Below, piece by piece: positions 1-8,119 of a stretch of 33,926 nt of DNA (within the stretch, counting starts at the first letter, position 1; each line of letters opens with the position of its first letter). The DNA is taken from NCBI GenBank assembly GCA_027451915.1, contig DAIDHU010000186.1, positions 1 to 33,926 of the forward strand, read 5' to 3'. The notes beneath the pieces are model-generated. The model was not told the origin of the DNA, ran no database searches, and saw nothing but the letters and a program-made list of their open reading frames with translations. The DNA is from Thiomonas sp. (GTDB lineage: Bacteria > Pseudomonadota > Gammaproteobacteria > Burkholderiales > Burkholderiaceae_C). The translations under genes were made by a program, and so were the position numbers.

Positions 1-126
1 CTCGCGGCGCAAGCCGCGCGGCCACAGCCGATCCACCAGCACCCGGTAGCCGTCGCCCGCGTCAGGGGGCTCGTGGGCACGACGCAGGCCCAGCTTCGAG
101 GCGAGGCTTCCGCGGGAAACGCTCAT
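1..126 (-). CDS. DUF488 family protein (YeaO-like), N-terminal fragment
   Basis: Forty-two codons are present, from the ATG at 126 to the window edge; the rest of the gene lies outside. The visible residues include the run DGYRVLVDRLWPRGL, which is the conserved N-terminal signature of the DUF488/YeaO family (small cytosolic proteins of about 120 residues without an established reaction). Its start overlaps the stop of the MOSC gene in an ATGA arrangement (123-126), so the two are probably co-transcribed and translationally coupled. The family assignment is firm from this motif. The function is unknown to me. Confidence 0.8.
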   Translation of the reverse strand, partial: MSVSRGSLASKLGLRRAHEPPDAGDGYRVLVDRLWPRGLRRE

Positions 127-803
127 GCTCCGGCCTTGCCCTGCTCGCGCAGCCAGGCGATGCGCTGCTCGATCTTGCGCGCCCAGTTGCGCGCCATGCC
201 CGGCGCCCGCGCCAGGCGCTGCAAGGCCTCCGGCTCCGCTGCCTCGCTTTGCAGCAGCTCCAGCATGGCGTCGAGCCGAAACGCGGCCTCGCCCGGCTCG
301 ACCAGTTCCAGCGCGTCCCCGGGCGTCACGCGCCCTGTGCGAAGCACCCGGCAGTACCAGCCGTTGCGGCGGCTTTGGGCGATGGCGGCGGCCACACCCG
401 GGAAGTCGAGTTTCTCGTCGATCTTCCAGCAGGGATTGCGCGGCTGGCACACCTGCAGCAAGGCCTCGCCCAGGCGCCAGACGTCGCCCACGCGCACCCC
501 GCTCTCGTCCAGTCCCTCGCAGGACAGGTTCTCGCCGATCGCGCCCGGCCCGAGCCTGCCGGCAAGCTGGGGAAACTGCCTTTCGAGCGCCCCATGGTGC
601 CGCAGGGGGTAGACCTGCACCGCCTTGTCGGGCCCTCCGTGCACCCTGCGGTCGGCCTGCACGTCGCCGTAGAAGCCCTCGGGGCCCAGTTGCACGGGGC
701 CCGCCAGGGGCAGCTTGTAGATGCCGCTGAGCTTGCCGGAGGCCGCCAGCGGCCGCACCCCTCCCACGAAGATCCGCACCGCGACCCTGGGCCCCGCCTG
801 CAT
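123..803 (-). CDS. MOSC domain protein, YiiM-like
   Basis: A 226-residue cytosolic protein of the YiiM type. Visible signatures are HGGPDKAVQVYP (about 55-66), GENLS (90-94) and CQPRNPCWKI (119-128), which holds the cysteine expected to bind the molybdenum cofactor in MOSC proteins. The last 50 residues match the helical 3-alpha domain found at the end of YiiM proteins. Known relatives reduce N-hydroxylated bases and similar N-hydroxy compounds, or transfer sulfur to the cofactor; which applies here is inference. I chose the ATG at 803 because it lies 19 bases after the arfB stop and directly before the conserved MOSC core; the frame is open upstream to 851 but would then overlap arfB. It lies between arfB and the DUF488 gene in one likely operon. 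Confidence 0.85.
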   Translation of the reverse strand: MQAGPRVAVRIFVGGVRPLAASGKLSGIYKLPLAGPVQLGPEGFYGDVQADRRVHGGPDKAVQVYPLRHHGALERQFPQLAGRLGPGAIGENLSCEGLDESGVRVGDVWRLGEALLQVCQPRNPCWKIDEKLDFPGVAAAIAQSRRNGWYCRVLRTGRVTPGDALELVEPGEAAFRLDAMLELLQSEAAEPEALQRLARAPGMARNWARKIEQRIAWLREQGKAGA

Positions 804-822
804 GTCATGGCTCCTTCGGAAA

Positions 823-1236
823 TCACCAGATGGATCGATGCACCCGTCCACGCGAGGCCTTGATCCGCGAGCGCTCCGCCTTGCCCTGCAGCCGGCGCTG
901 GCGCGACGCGAAGCTGGGCCGGGTGGGGCGACGTGTCCTCGGGGCCTGCGCCACCGAGTCCACCAGTTCCTCCAGGCGGCGCATCGCGTCCTCCCGGTTC
1001 AGCTCCTGGCTGCGATGGGACTGGGCCTTGAGCACCACCACCCCGTCCTCGGTGATGCGATGGTCGCGCAGGGCCAGCAAGCGCTGCTTCACCTCCGGCG
1101 GCAGCGACGAGGCGGCGATGTCGAAGCGCAGTTGCACCGCGCTGGACAGCTTGTTGACGTTCTGCCCGCCCGGGCCCTGGGCACGAATGGCCTTGAGCTC
1201 GACTTCTCCGGGCGCGATGGTGAAGGCTGCTGGCAT
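823..1236 (-). CDS. arfB: Peptidyl-tRNA hydrolase ArfB (YaeJ), ribosome rescue
   Basis: A 137-residue release-factor-like protein. The catalytic GGQ motif is at residues 23-25 inside the run AQGPGGQNVNK, which is the class I release-factor hydrolase signature. The C-terminal tail is rich in Arg and Lys (ending KASRGRVHRSIW), as expected for the ArfB tail that enters the empty mRNA channel of stalled ribosomes. It hydrolyses peptidyl-tRNA on ribosomes stuck at the 3' end of non-stop mRNA. Length agrees with the family (about 135-140). The start at 1236 gives the usual N-terminus; in-frame upstream codons exist but add nothing conserved. It is the first gene of the arfB-MOSC-DUF488 group and is divergent from the glutathione transferase gene. 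Confidence 0.93.
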   Translation of the reverse strand: MPAAFTIAPGEVELKAIRAQGPGGQNVNKLSSAVQLRFDIAASSLPPEVKQRLLALRDHRITEDGVVVLKAQSHRSQELNREDAMRRLEELVDSVAQAPRTRRPTRPSFASRQRRLQGKAERSRIKASRGRVHRSIW

Positions 1237-1374
1237 GGCACCCGGCATGCTACGCCGCTCGACCCGGCGCCGCCCCAAGGCCCGCGAATCGCTAGCATCT
1301 CACGCACCCCGATGCGGCGAGCTTCGCCACGTCCGGGGCGCCCTCATGCTCCCACGCCACCTTCCGAGGCCGCC

Positions 1375-2055
1375 ATGCTCAAGCTCCTGATCGGCAACAA
1401 GAACTACTCCTCCTGGTCGATGCGCAGCTGGGTGCTGATGCGCGAGCTCGGCATCGCTTTCGAGGAACAGGTGGTGCGCTTCGACGGCTTCGAGCCCGAC
1501 TCCGGTTTCAAGTCCGAGCTGCGACGTGTGGGCGGCGCGGGCAAGGTACCCCTGCTCGTGGACCAGGGCTTCCTGGTCTGGGACACCATGGCCATCGCCG
1601 AGTACCTCCATGAGTCCCACCCGGGCGTGTGGCCGGCCGGATCGCGTGCGCGCGCGAGGGCCCGAAGCCTGTGCGCGGAAATGCACAGCGGCTTCGAAGC
1701 CCTGCGCTCGCGCTGCCCCATGAACGTCGAGGCCAGCCTGCCCGAGGTGGGGCGTGACATCTGGCGCGACGAGCCCGCCGTGCGGACCGACGTGGCCCGC
1801 ATCGAGGCATTGTGGAACGACGCCCTTGCCGAGCACGGCGGGCCGATGCTGTTCGGCGCCTTCAGCAACGCGGACGCCTTCTTCGCTCCCGTGTGCATGC
1901 GCCTGCGGACCTACGCGCTGCCCCTGGGTCCCGAGGCCGCGGCCTATGTGCGGCGCGTGCTCGCGCTGGCTTCGGTGAGCCAATGGACGGCGCAGGCGCT
2001 GGCCGAGCATGATTTCCGGCCCTTCGAGGAGCCCTACCGCGGCGCGCCCGGCTGA
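1375..2055 (+). CDS. Glutathione S-transferase family protein
   Basis: A 226-residue cytosolic protein. The N-terminal thioredoxin-like domain (1-80) begins LKLLIGNKNYSSWSMRSWV, a hallmark of a proteobacterial GST subgroup, with serines in the usual glutathione-activating position. GKVPLLVD (cis-proline) and the later DTMAIAEYL fit the GSH site. The rest is the all-helical C-terminal domain, containing FSNADAFFAPV. The substrate cannot be read from the sequence. A TAGCAT box at 1293-1298 could be its -10 element (weak). A longer frame starts at 721 but its upstream part is antisense to arfB and the MOSC gene, so the ATG at 1375 was chosen. Confidence 0.9.
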   Translation: MLKLLIGNKNYSSWSMRSWVLMRELGIAFEEQVVRFDGFEPDSGFKSELRRVGGAGKVPLLVDQGFLVWDTMAIAEYLHESHPGVWPAGSRARARARSLCAEMHSGFEALRSRCPMNVEASLPEVGRDIWRDEPAVRTDVARIEALWNDALAEHGGPMLFGAFSNADAFFAPVCMRLRTYALPLGPEAAAYVRRVLALASVSQWTAQALAEHDFRPFEEPYRGAPG

Positions 2056-2072
2056 ATCCGGGTCGCCGCGGC

Positions 2073-2096
2073 GGGGGCCGCTGTGCTGCGGCCCCC
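2073..2096. terminator. GC-rich hairpin between convergent genes
   Basis: Perfect 9-bp inverted repeat (GGGGGCCGC and GCGGCCCCC) around a 6-base loop. It lies between the stops of the convergent GST gene (2055) and HDOD gene (2115). There is no T-tract on either strand, so it may act as a bidirectional or 3'-end-protecting hairpin rather than a canonical intrinsic terminator. Confidence 0.5.
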
Positions 2097-2114
2097 GGGC
2101 CCGGCGGCCGCGCC

Positions 2115-2945
2115 CTACTCGAGCATGGCCTGCAGCCCTTCCGTGAGTTCGACCAGTCCGGGCATGCGCGCCTCGATGGCGTCCAGGGACAGGCCCAGGC
2201 GTCGGCCGACGACCGCGGGGAAGGCGGCGGCGCGCTCCTCGGCGTCCCAGCCATGCAGCTGCGCGCGGGCGCGCCATGCGCCCAGATGCACGCAGGCGGC
2301 GGCGTCGGAGAACTCCCGTCCCTCCAGCGGCATCGGCGCCTGGCGCAACGCGACCACCATGGCCTCGGGAAAGCGCCACAGGCGCGCCAGCTCCGCGGCC
2401 ACATCCCCATGGTGGAAGCCCAGTTCCCGGCGTTCGAGCTCGGCGCGCGCGGCTTCCAGCACCGACATCCTGCGGTCCAGCGGCGCCATGGCCTCGGGCG
2501 CCGCCGAGTGCAGGTGCAGCTGGCCGATTCCGTGCATCAGCCCGACGGTGAATACCGCATCGGGCTGCGCCTGCGCCTCGGCTCCCAGCCAGCGGGCCGC
2601 GCAGGCGACGTCCAGGTTGTAGCGCCAGAAGGCCGGCAGATCCATGCCCGGGGTCTTGCGGAATGCGGCGGCCATGCCGTTGCCCAGCACCAGGTTGCGC
2701 ACCATCACGAAGCCCAGCATGCGCAAGGCATCGTCGACGGAACCGATGGTGCGCGAGAAATGGAAATAGGCTGAATTGGCCAGGCGCAGCAGCTTGGCGC
2801 TGAGCACGGGATCTGCCGCGATCTGCGCGGCCACATGGGCAAAGGAGACCTGCTCGTCGCTGAAGCTGCGGATCAGCTCCTGTGCCACCTTGGGCACGGT
2901 GGGTAGCTTGTGGGGTTGGTCCAGCAGGCTGCGCAGGGTGAGCAT
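2115..2945 (-). CDS. HDOD domain signalling protein
   Basis: A 276-residue protein made almost entirely of one HDOD domain, a non-catalytic relative of HD phosphohydrolases used in bacterial signalling. Visible hallmarks are LPTVPKVAQEL near the N-terminus, AAQIAADPVLSAKLLRLAN (about 40-58) and the IGSVDDALRMLGF helix. HGIGQLHL and the later H-rich helix replace the metal-binding HD pairs. No output domain is attached. It lies 29 bases downstream of the DUF3141 gene on the same strand, so co-transcription is likely. The start at 2945 places the usual short leader (MLTLRSLLDQ) before the domain. The partner and signal are unknown. Confidence 0.85.
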   Translation of the reverse strand: MLTLRSLLDQPHKLPTVPKVAQELIRSFSDEQVSFAHVAAQIAADPVLSAKLLRLANSAYFHFSRTIGSVDDALRMLGFVMVRNLVLGNGMAAAFRKTPGMDLPAFWRYNLDVACAARWLGAEAQAQPDAVFTVGLMHGIGQLHLHSAAPEAMAPLDRRMSVLEAARAELERRELGFHHGDVAAELARLWRFPEAMVVALRQAPMPLEGREFSDAAACVHLGAWRARAQLHGWDAEERAAAFPAVVGRRLGLSLDAIEARMPGLVELTEGLQAMLE

Positions 2946-2974
2946 CGGGGTTTCCGGTGGGCCTGGGTTTTCGA

Positions 2975-5275
2975 TCAGCCCGCCGGGCTCGCACGACGGC
3001 GGCCCCCGCCGCGAGCCTGCCGCGGGCCGGGCGTGGGCGCCTCCAGCGCGCCCGTCAGCGTGCGCGCCAGCGCGATCACGCGCTGCGGGTCGGCCCGCAG
3101 GGTGCCCATGAGGAATTCGATGATCTCCGAGCGCGGATTGGCCAGCGTGGGCTCGATCATCATGACGGCCGCGGCCAGCGCCAGCGCGCGCTCGCGGCTG
3201 GACCGATCGGGAAGCATGCGCTCGAGGGCGTTGAGCGCCTCGACGGGCGCCACCGCGGTGATGCGCGCCTGCTCCTTGAGCAGCCGGGTCCAGTCGATGG
3301 CCACCGGCACGCCGCCACGCCCCCGCGCGGGCAGCCTCGACAGCAACAGGGCGAGGCGCAGGCTGCGCCGCTCGAAAGCCCCGATGGAGGCCATGCCGGC
3401 CAGCACGATGCGGCACACGGCCTCGGCGAAACCGCCCTGCTCCACCTGCTCCAGCGCCTGCGCGCGAGCCTTCTCGAGCTGCTCCAGCGCGCGTGCGCGC
3501 GCCGGCTTCGCGTCGGGCTCATCGGGAGGGAACCAGCGCCCCAGCCCGGCGGGTCCGTACAGCAGGCGCGCCCAGGCCACGGTGAAACCATCGCGTTGCT
3601 CGCGCAGGCCGTCCAGGCCGGCGCGCAAGCTGGCATCGAAACGGCGCTGCGCCTCGAGCAGGGGATTGCCGGCCTGCGCGGGCTTGCGACGCGCACGAGC
3701 CTGGCGGGCGAGGCCGCGGATCGCGGGAGCCGCGGGCGAGGCGTCGCTGAGCAGCTCGCGCTGCAGACGCAGCGGGTGCAGACGCCCCAGGGCATCGCCC
3801 GCGGCGCGATTCGCCAGGGCCCGTACCCATGGGCGCAGGCAGGCCTTGTACCAGCGAGCGTTGAACTCCGAGGCCTTGGCAACGGTCGAGAACAGCGCCT
3901 CCTCCCCGCGCCCCTCGGGATTGAGCGCCAGGATGTCCTGCATGGTGCGATGCTCGTAGTGCACGCTGTAATCACCCGGCTCCAGGCTGTCCCAGCGTTG
4001 CACGTCGACTCCATCCTTGGACTGGAGCCTCATTTCATACAAGCCTGGTGGCAGGCTCTCGATCACGTCCAGGGAACTTACGAGCTGGTCGTGCTCCTTG
4101 CGCGCCACCTCGCCGCCTACAAAGATGCCGAGATGACCGACGCTTTCGTGCAGCACGTAGACGATGGTGCGACCGGCCGCCGCGATGGCGCGCTCGTCGC
4201 CCCAGGTGTCGACGATCCAGTTCAGCGCCTGCGGCACCGGAGTGATGTTGTCCCCATGCGAGGCGAACACCACCACGGGCGAGCGGATGGCGCGAAGGTC
4301 GATGGGGCGCCCGGCGTCGAGGACCTCGCCCCTCGCGAGCTTGTTGCCCACGAACAGGTCCTCGACGATGGTCTCGATCTCGGCGCCGGTCATGCGGAAA
4401 TAGCCTCCCCACCACCGCTCGAAGTCCAGGAAGCGGGGCGCTTCGCTGTCCACCTCGGACCACAGCCTGTAGTAGCGGCTCCACCAGGTGTTGGCCGGAT
4501 GGAGCTTCTCGAAATTGTCCACCAGGTGGGCGCCGTCGAAACGATCGGCCCCCAGGTCGGCGGCCAGCGAGGCCAGCCACGTGCCGCCCAGGGCGGCGCC
4601 CGCGTAGCGCATGGGATTGAGCCTGGAACTGCCCGCCCAGTAGGACAGGGGCGCGCCCACCACCATCAAGGGCCCGAACAACTCGGGTCGGGTGGCGTCG
4701 AGGGCCATCATCGCCCAGCCCGCCTGGCAATTGCCCACGATCACCGGCTTGTCCGGACAATGCGCATGCCTGGCGATCACGGCTTCCAGGAAACGCGCCT
4801 GCGCATGCATCACGTCCGACAGCGTCTGCCCCTCCTCGGGCTGCGGCCGGAAGGTCACGAAATACACCGGATGCCCGGCGCGCATGGCCACGCCCACCTC
4901 GGAATCGTTCTTGAACCCGCCGATGCCCGGCCCGTGGCCGGCACGGGGATCGACCACCACCAGCGGACGCAGGTCCTCGCGCGCCGGCAGATCCTTCGGG
5001 GGAATCACCCGCAGCAACGCGTAGTTGCAGGGACGCTCGAAGCTCGCGCCGTCGAGCACCAGCTCGTGCTCGAACTTGAGCAGCGCCGGGGTGCCGCGGG
5101 CCAGGTGCTCCCGATAGGCATTGCCCCTGTCGAGCAGGGCCTCGAAGAACAGCGCGGTGCGCTGCGCCGCATCCGTCCAGTACTCGCGCACTTCGGCCGG
5201 CGTGGCCATGCGCGCCGGGGCGGGTGCGGCGGCCGCGGCGGCTGCGCGCGGCGGGACGGTTCTGCGGGTGGCCAT
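2975..5275 (-). CDS. DUF3141 protein, PHA-synthase-like alpha/beta hydrolase
   Basis: A 766-residue protein. An Ala-rich lead (about 1-22) is followed by an alpha/beta-hydrolase domain related to polyhydroxyalkanoate synthases. The lipase-type box is GNCQAG with Cys183 as nucleophile, followed by GDNITP (Asp342) and SVGHLGIF (His381), giving a PhaC-like Cys-Asp-His triad. The C-terminal half (about 430-766) is helical and basic without a motif I recognise. DUF3141 proteins are often annotated as PHA synthetase-like, but polymer synthesis is not shown, and no phaA, phaB or phasin gene is nearby. The start at 5275 was chosen over one at 5341 because the extra 22 codons show no conservation-like features. 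It is probably transcribed with the HDOD gene. Confidence 0.85.
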   Translation of the reverse strand: MATRRTVPPRAAAAAAAPAPARMATPAEVREYWTDAAQRTALFFEALLDRGNAYREHLARGTPALLKFEHELVLDGASFERPCNYALLRVIPPKDLPAREDLRPLVVVDPRAGHGPGIGGFKNDSEVGVAMRAGHPVYFVTFRPQPEEGQTLSDVMHAQARFLEAVIARHAHCPDKPVIVGNCQAGWAMMALDATRPELFGPLMVVGAPLSYWAGSSRLNPMRYAGAALGGTWLASLAADLGADRFDGAHLVDNFEKLHPANTWWSRYYRLWSEVDSEAPRFLDFERWWGGYFRMTGAEIETIVEDLFVGNKLARGEVLDAGRPIDLRAIRSPVVVFASHGDNITPVPQALNWIVDTWGDERAIAAAGRTIVYVLHESVGHLGIFVGGEVARKEHDQLVSSLDVIESLPPGLYEMRLQSKDGVDVQRWDSLEPGDYSVHYEHRTMQDILALNPEGRGEEALFSTVAKASEFNARWYKACLRPWVRALANRAAGDALGRLHPLRLQRELLSDASPAAPAIRGLARQARARRKPAQAGNPLLEAQRRFDASLRAGLDGLREQRDGFTVAWARLLYGPAGLGRWFPPDEPDAKPARARALEQLEKARAQALEQVEQGGFAEAVCRIVLAGMASIGAFERRSLRLALLLSRLPARGRGGVPVAIDWTRLLKEQARITAVAPVEALNALERMLPDRSSRERALALAAAVMMIEPTLANPRSEIIEFLMGTLRADPQRVIALARTLTGALEAPTPGPRQARGGGRRRASPAG

Positions 5276-5374
5276 CGCATGATCCTCGAACACGGCGCCG
5301 GGCCGTGGTCCTTCGATGTGCGCGATGGTAGGCCGCGGCACCCCGCCGCGGCAACGACTTCGGCTGCCCGGGCC

Positions 5375-6490
5375 TCAGCGCTGGCCCATGCGCGTGGCGC
5401 CGAACAGACCCTTGTGGGTGGATGGCTGGCAACGCCAGTACTGCGGCGGCGCCGCGACCTGGGCTCCCAGCGCCGCCGCGGCGTGCCAGGGCCAGCGCGG
5501 GTCATACAGCATCGCGCGCGCCAGCGCCACCATGTCGGCCCGACCCTCGGCGATGATCGCCTCGGCCTGCTCGGGCTGGGTGATCATTCCCACCGCGATC
5601 ACGGGCATGCGCACATGGCGCCGGATCTCCTCGGCGAAGCCCACCTGGTAGCCCGGGCCCACGGCAATGGCCTGCAAGGGTGACAGCCCGCCGCAGGACA
5701 CATGCACGTAGGCGCAGCCCCGACGATCCAGCTCCCCGCACAGGGCCACGCTCGACGCCAGGTCCCAGCCGCCGTCGACCCAGTCGCTGGCCGACAGGCG
5801 CAGGCCGACGGCGATGCCAGCGGGCACCGCCGCGCGTACCGCCTCGAACACCTCGAGCACATAGCGCATGCGGTTTTCCAGGGGACCGCCATAGGCATCG
5901 TCGCGCCGGTTGGACAGCGGCGAGAGAAACTGGTGCAACAGGTAGCCATGCGCCGCGTGCAGCTCGATCACCTCCAGGCCCAGGCGCGCCGCGCGCAGCG
6001 CGGCGGCCACGAAACCCTCGCGAATGCGCGCCAGGCCCGCGCTGTCGAGCGCGAGCGGCGCCGGCTCGCCGGCCCCATGGGCGATGGCGGACGGCGCCAG
6101 GCAGGGCCAGCCGCCCTCGTCGGGCCGCAGCAGCGAGCCTCCCTCCCAGAGCACGCGGCTGGAAGCCTTGCGCCCGGCGTGGGACAGCTGCACGCCCACG
6201 CGGATCGGCGCGTGCGCCCGCACGGCCTGCAACACCCTGCCGAGCGCTGCTTCGTTGGCATCGCTCCACAACCCCAGGTCGCTGGGGGTGATGCGTCCCT
6301 CGGGCTCGATCGCGGTCGCCTCCAGGAGCAGCAGCCCGGCGCCAGAGATCGCCAGTTGTCCCAGGTGCATGAGATGCCAGTCGGTGGCGCAGCCCTCGAT
6401 GGCGGAATACTGGCACATGGGCGCCACCACGATGCGATTGGCCAGCTCGAGCTCGCCCAGCCGGATGGGATGAAACAGGGAAGCGGTCAT
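5375..6490 (-). CDS. NADH:flavin oxidoreductase, old yellow enzyme (YqjM class)
   Basis: A 371-residue FMN-dependent TIM-barrel protein of the thermophilic-like OYE class. PMCQYSA near residues 25-31 holds the redox-tuning Cys26 typical of YqjM. HAGRKAS at 104-110 and HAAHGYLLHQFLSP (His178, His181) form the active-site His pair that binds the carbonyl substrate. The C-terminus ends in GLFGATRMGQR. Such enzymes reduce activated C=C bonds of enones and maleimides with NAD(P)H. It lies 119 bases downstream of the MFS gene on the same strand and may belong to the same LysR-controlled unit; that is inference. The 99 bases downstream (5276-5374) show no feature. Confidence 0.92.
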   Translation of the reverse strand: MTASLFHPIRLGELELANRIVVAPMCQYSAIEGCATDWHLMHLGQLAISGAGLLLLEATAIEPEGRITPSDLGLWSDANEAALGRVLQAVRAHAPIRVGVQLSHAGRKASSRVLWEGGSLLRPDEGGWPCLAPSAIAHGAGEPAPLALDSAGLARIREGFVAAALRAARLGLEVIELHAAHGYLLHQFLSPLSNRRDDAYGGPLENRMRYVLEVFEAVRAAVPAGIAVGLRLSASDWVDGGWDLASSVALCGELDRRGCAYVHVSCGGLSPLQAIAVGPGYQVGFAEEIRRHVRMPVIAVGMITQPEQAEAIIAEGRADMVALARAMLYDPRWPWHAAAALGAQVAAPPQYWRCQPSTHKGLFGATRMGQR

Positions 6491-6609
6491 GTCGGGTTTG
6501 GATCAGGGGAGCAGGAAATGGCGCCGGCTGGAAGGCCGCGCCTGGAGCACCCGGCCCGGCGTGCCGCGGCCGGCCTGGCTGGCGAGGGAAGGCGCGCGGG
6601 CCTGCATGC

Positions 6610-7962
6610 TCAGTCGGGAAGCCCGGTCTTCACGGTCTCGGGCAGCATCCAGGGCAGCACCAGACCCAGCAGGTAGACCAGGCCGATGATCAGCGCCGCC
6701 TGGCTGATGCCCCCGAAGGAGCGGATCAGGGTGCCGGCGATGATCGGGAACACCCAGGCGATCAGGCGCGCGGCGTTGAACACCACGCTGATGGCCGTGG
6801 AGCGCACGGTGGAGGTGAACAGCTCCACCGGATAGATGGCCATCCAGACATAGGCGCAACCCAGGGTGAAGAATCCGTTGATGGGCGCGACCACCATCAT
6901 CGCCCCCACCGTATGGGTGTACCTGTAGGTGATCACGGTGGTCACCAGGCAGCCGGCGAAGGTCAGGAACATGAACAGGCGGCGCCCGATGGCGTCGGCG
7001 ATGAAACCGGCGATCATGTAGGCGACGATGGCCCCCACGGTGTAGGAGATGGAAACCCGTGCGCCCCAGACGGGTGCGCCGGAAAGCCCCTGCGCCTTGG
7101 CCAGTCCGATGGTGAAGATGGGCAGCCAGCTCGAGATCGCCCACCAGCCCGTGGTGGTGACGATGGACAGCACGGTGGTGATCACCGTGCGGCGTCGGGC
7201 CACGGGGTCGCGGAACAGTTGCATCAGCGAGAAGGGGCGCCGCGCGTGCGCCGCGGCCGGCTCCGCCGCCTGCTCGGTCGGCCCCCAGCGCCGCGCGCGC
7301 ACGGCCTCGCGCCACTTCTCCGACTCCTCGACACCGCGACGCAGGTACAGCACGAACAAGGCCGGGAGCGCGCCCAGCACGAACATCAGGCGCCAGCTCT
7401 GCGCGCCCAGGGGATGGGTGATCGACAACACGTACCAGGCCACCGAGGCCAGCAGGGTTCCCCAGCCGAAACCCGACTGCAGGAAGCCGGCGCCCTTGGC
7501 CCGCGCCTGCTGCGGCCAGGTTTCCGCCAGCAGGGAAATGCCGGTGCTCCACTCGCTGCCCAGGGCCAGCCCGGTGAGAAAGCGCAGCGCGCACAGGCTC
7601 GCGAAACTGTCGGCGAAAGCGGTCAGGCCGGAGAACAGGGCGTACAGGAACACCGACCACAGCATCATGCGCTTGCGCCCGATGTAGTCGGCCAGCACCC
7701 CGCCGACCAGTCCGCCCAGGCCCCAGCCCAGCAGGGTGATGCCGATGGCCGTGCCCGCGTACACCGGGAAGGAGGCCAGCTGCGCCGGAGCCAGCAGCGC
7801 GTGCAGCATCGGCCCCAGCACCATGACCAGCGCGATCGCCTCGTAGCCGTCGAACACCCAGCCGAGAAATCCCCCCGTGAGCACGCGCCAGTGCATGGCC
7901 GTCAGGCCGGTGCTCCAGGGCACCGGCGCGGCTCCCAGGGTCGCTGTGTCTTTGGTCTCCAT
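6610..7962 (-). CDS. MFS transporter, sugar/organic-acid type
   Basis: A 450-residue inner-membrane protein with about twelve hydrophobic segments. GWVFDGYEA lies in helix 1 and the loop 2-3 signature is ADYIGRKRMM, repeated in degenerate form as ADAIGRRLF in the second half. This places it in the major facilitator superfamily near the NanT/ShiA/aromatic-acid transporters; the substrate is unknown. The start at 7962 has a strong ribosome-binding site (AGGAGGAGCAGG directly before ATG), so the longer frame to 8043 is not used. It is divergent from the LysR gene at 8120 with a dyad between them. The OYE gene follows on the same strand. The pairing suggests uptake and reduction of an unsaturated carbonyl compound, which is inference. 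Confidence 0.9.
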   Translation of the reverse strand: METKDTATLGAAPVPWSTGLTAMHWRVLTGGFLGWVFDGYEAIALVMVLGPMLHALLAPAQLASFPVYAGTAIGITLLGWGLGGLVGGVLADYIGRKRMMLWSVFLYALFSGLTAFADSFASLCALRFLTGLALGSEWSTGISLLAETWPQQARAKGAGFLQSGFGWGTLLASVAWYVLSITHPLGAQSWRLMFVLGALPALFVLYLRRGVEESEKWREAVRARRWGPTEQAAEPAAAHARRPFSLMQLFRDPVARRRTVITTVLSIVTTTGWWAISSWLPIFTIGLAKAQGLSGAPVWGARVSISYTVGAIVAYMIAGFIADAIGRRLFMFLTFAGCLVTTVITYRYTHTVGAMMVVAPINGFFTLGCAYVWMAIYPVELFTSTVRSTAISVVFNAARLIAWVFPIIAGTLIRSFGGISQAALIIGLVYLLGLVLPWMLPETVKTGLPD

Positions 7963-8081
7963 CCTGCTCCTCCTGTGGCGGTGAGTCATGATCCCTGCGC
8001 GGCGCCAGGCTCCAACGGCGAGGGCCCTCGAGGGCGAGGGCACAGCTTAGGCGCGCCATCGCCTTGTGAATTCGAAAGTCG

Positions 8082-8112
8082 TTGACTTATCCTTAACTTC
8101 TGCTCAAGTCAA
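8082..8112. promoter_or_regulatory. Inverted repeat in the MFS/LysR intergenic region
   Basis: Perfect 7-bp inverted repeat TTGACTT (8082-8088) and AAGTCAA (8106-8112) with a 17-base AT-rich spacer. It sits just before the lysR start at 8120 in the divergent promoter region. It is a plausible binding site for the adjacent LysR protein. The spacing is longer than the classical LysR T-N11-A box, so the assignment is tentative. Confidence 0.4.
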
Positions 8113-8119
8113 ATCCGAC

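Noticed and set aside
2957..5683. Long open frame on the plus strand (908 codons)
   Set aside because: It is antisense to the DUF3141 gene, has shadow-type composition and no recognisable motif. The same applies to the long frames at 15709-17967, 13934-15646 (other frames) and 24184-26073.
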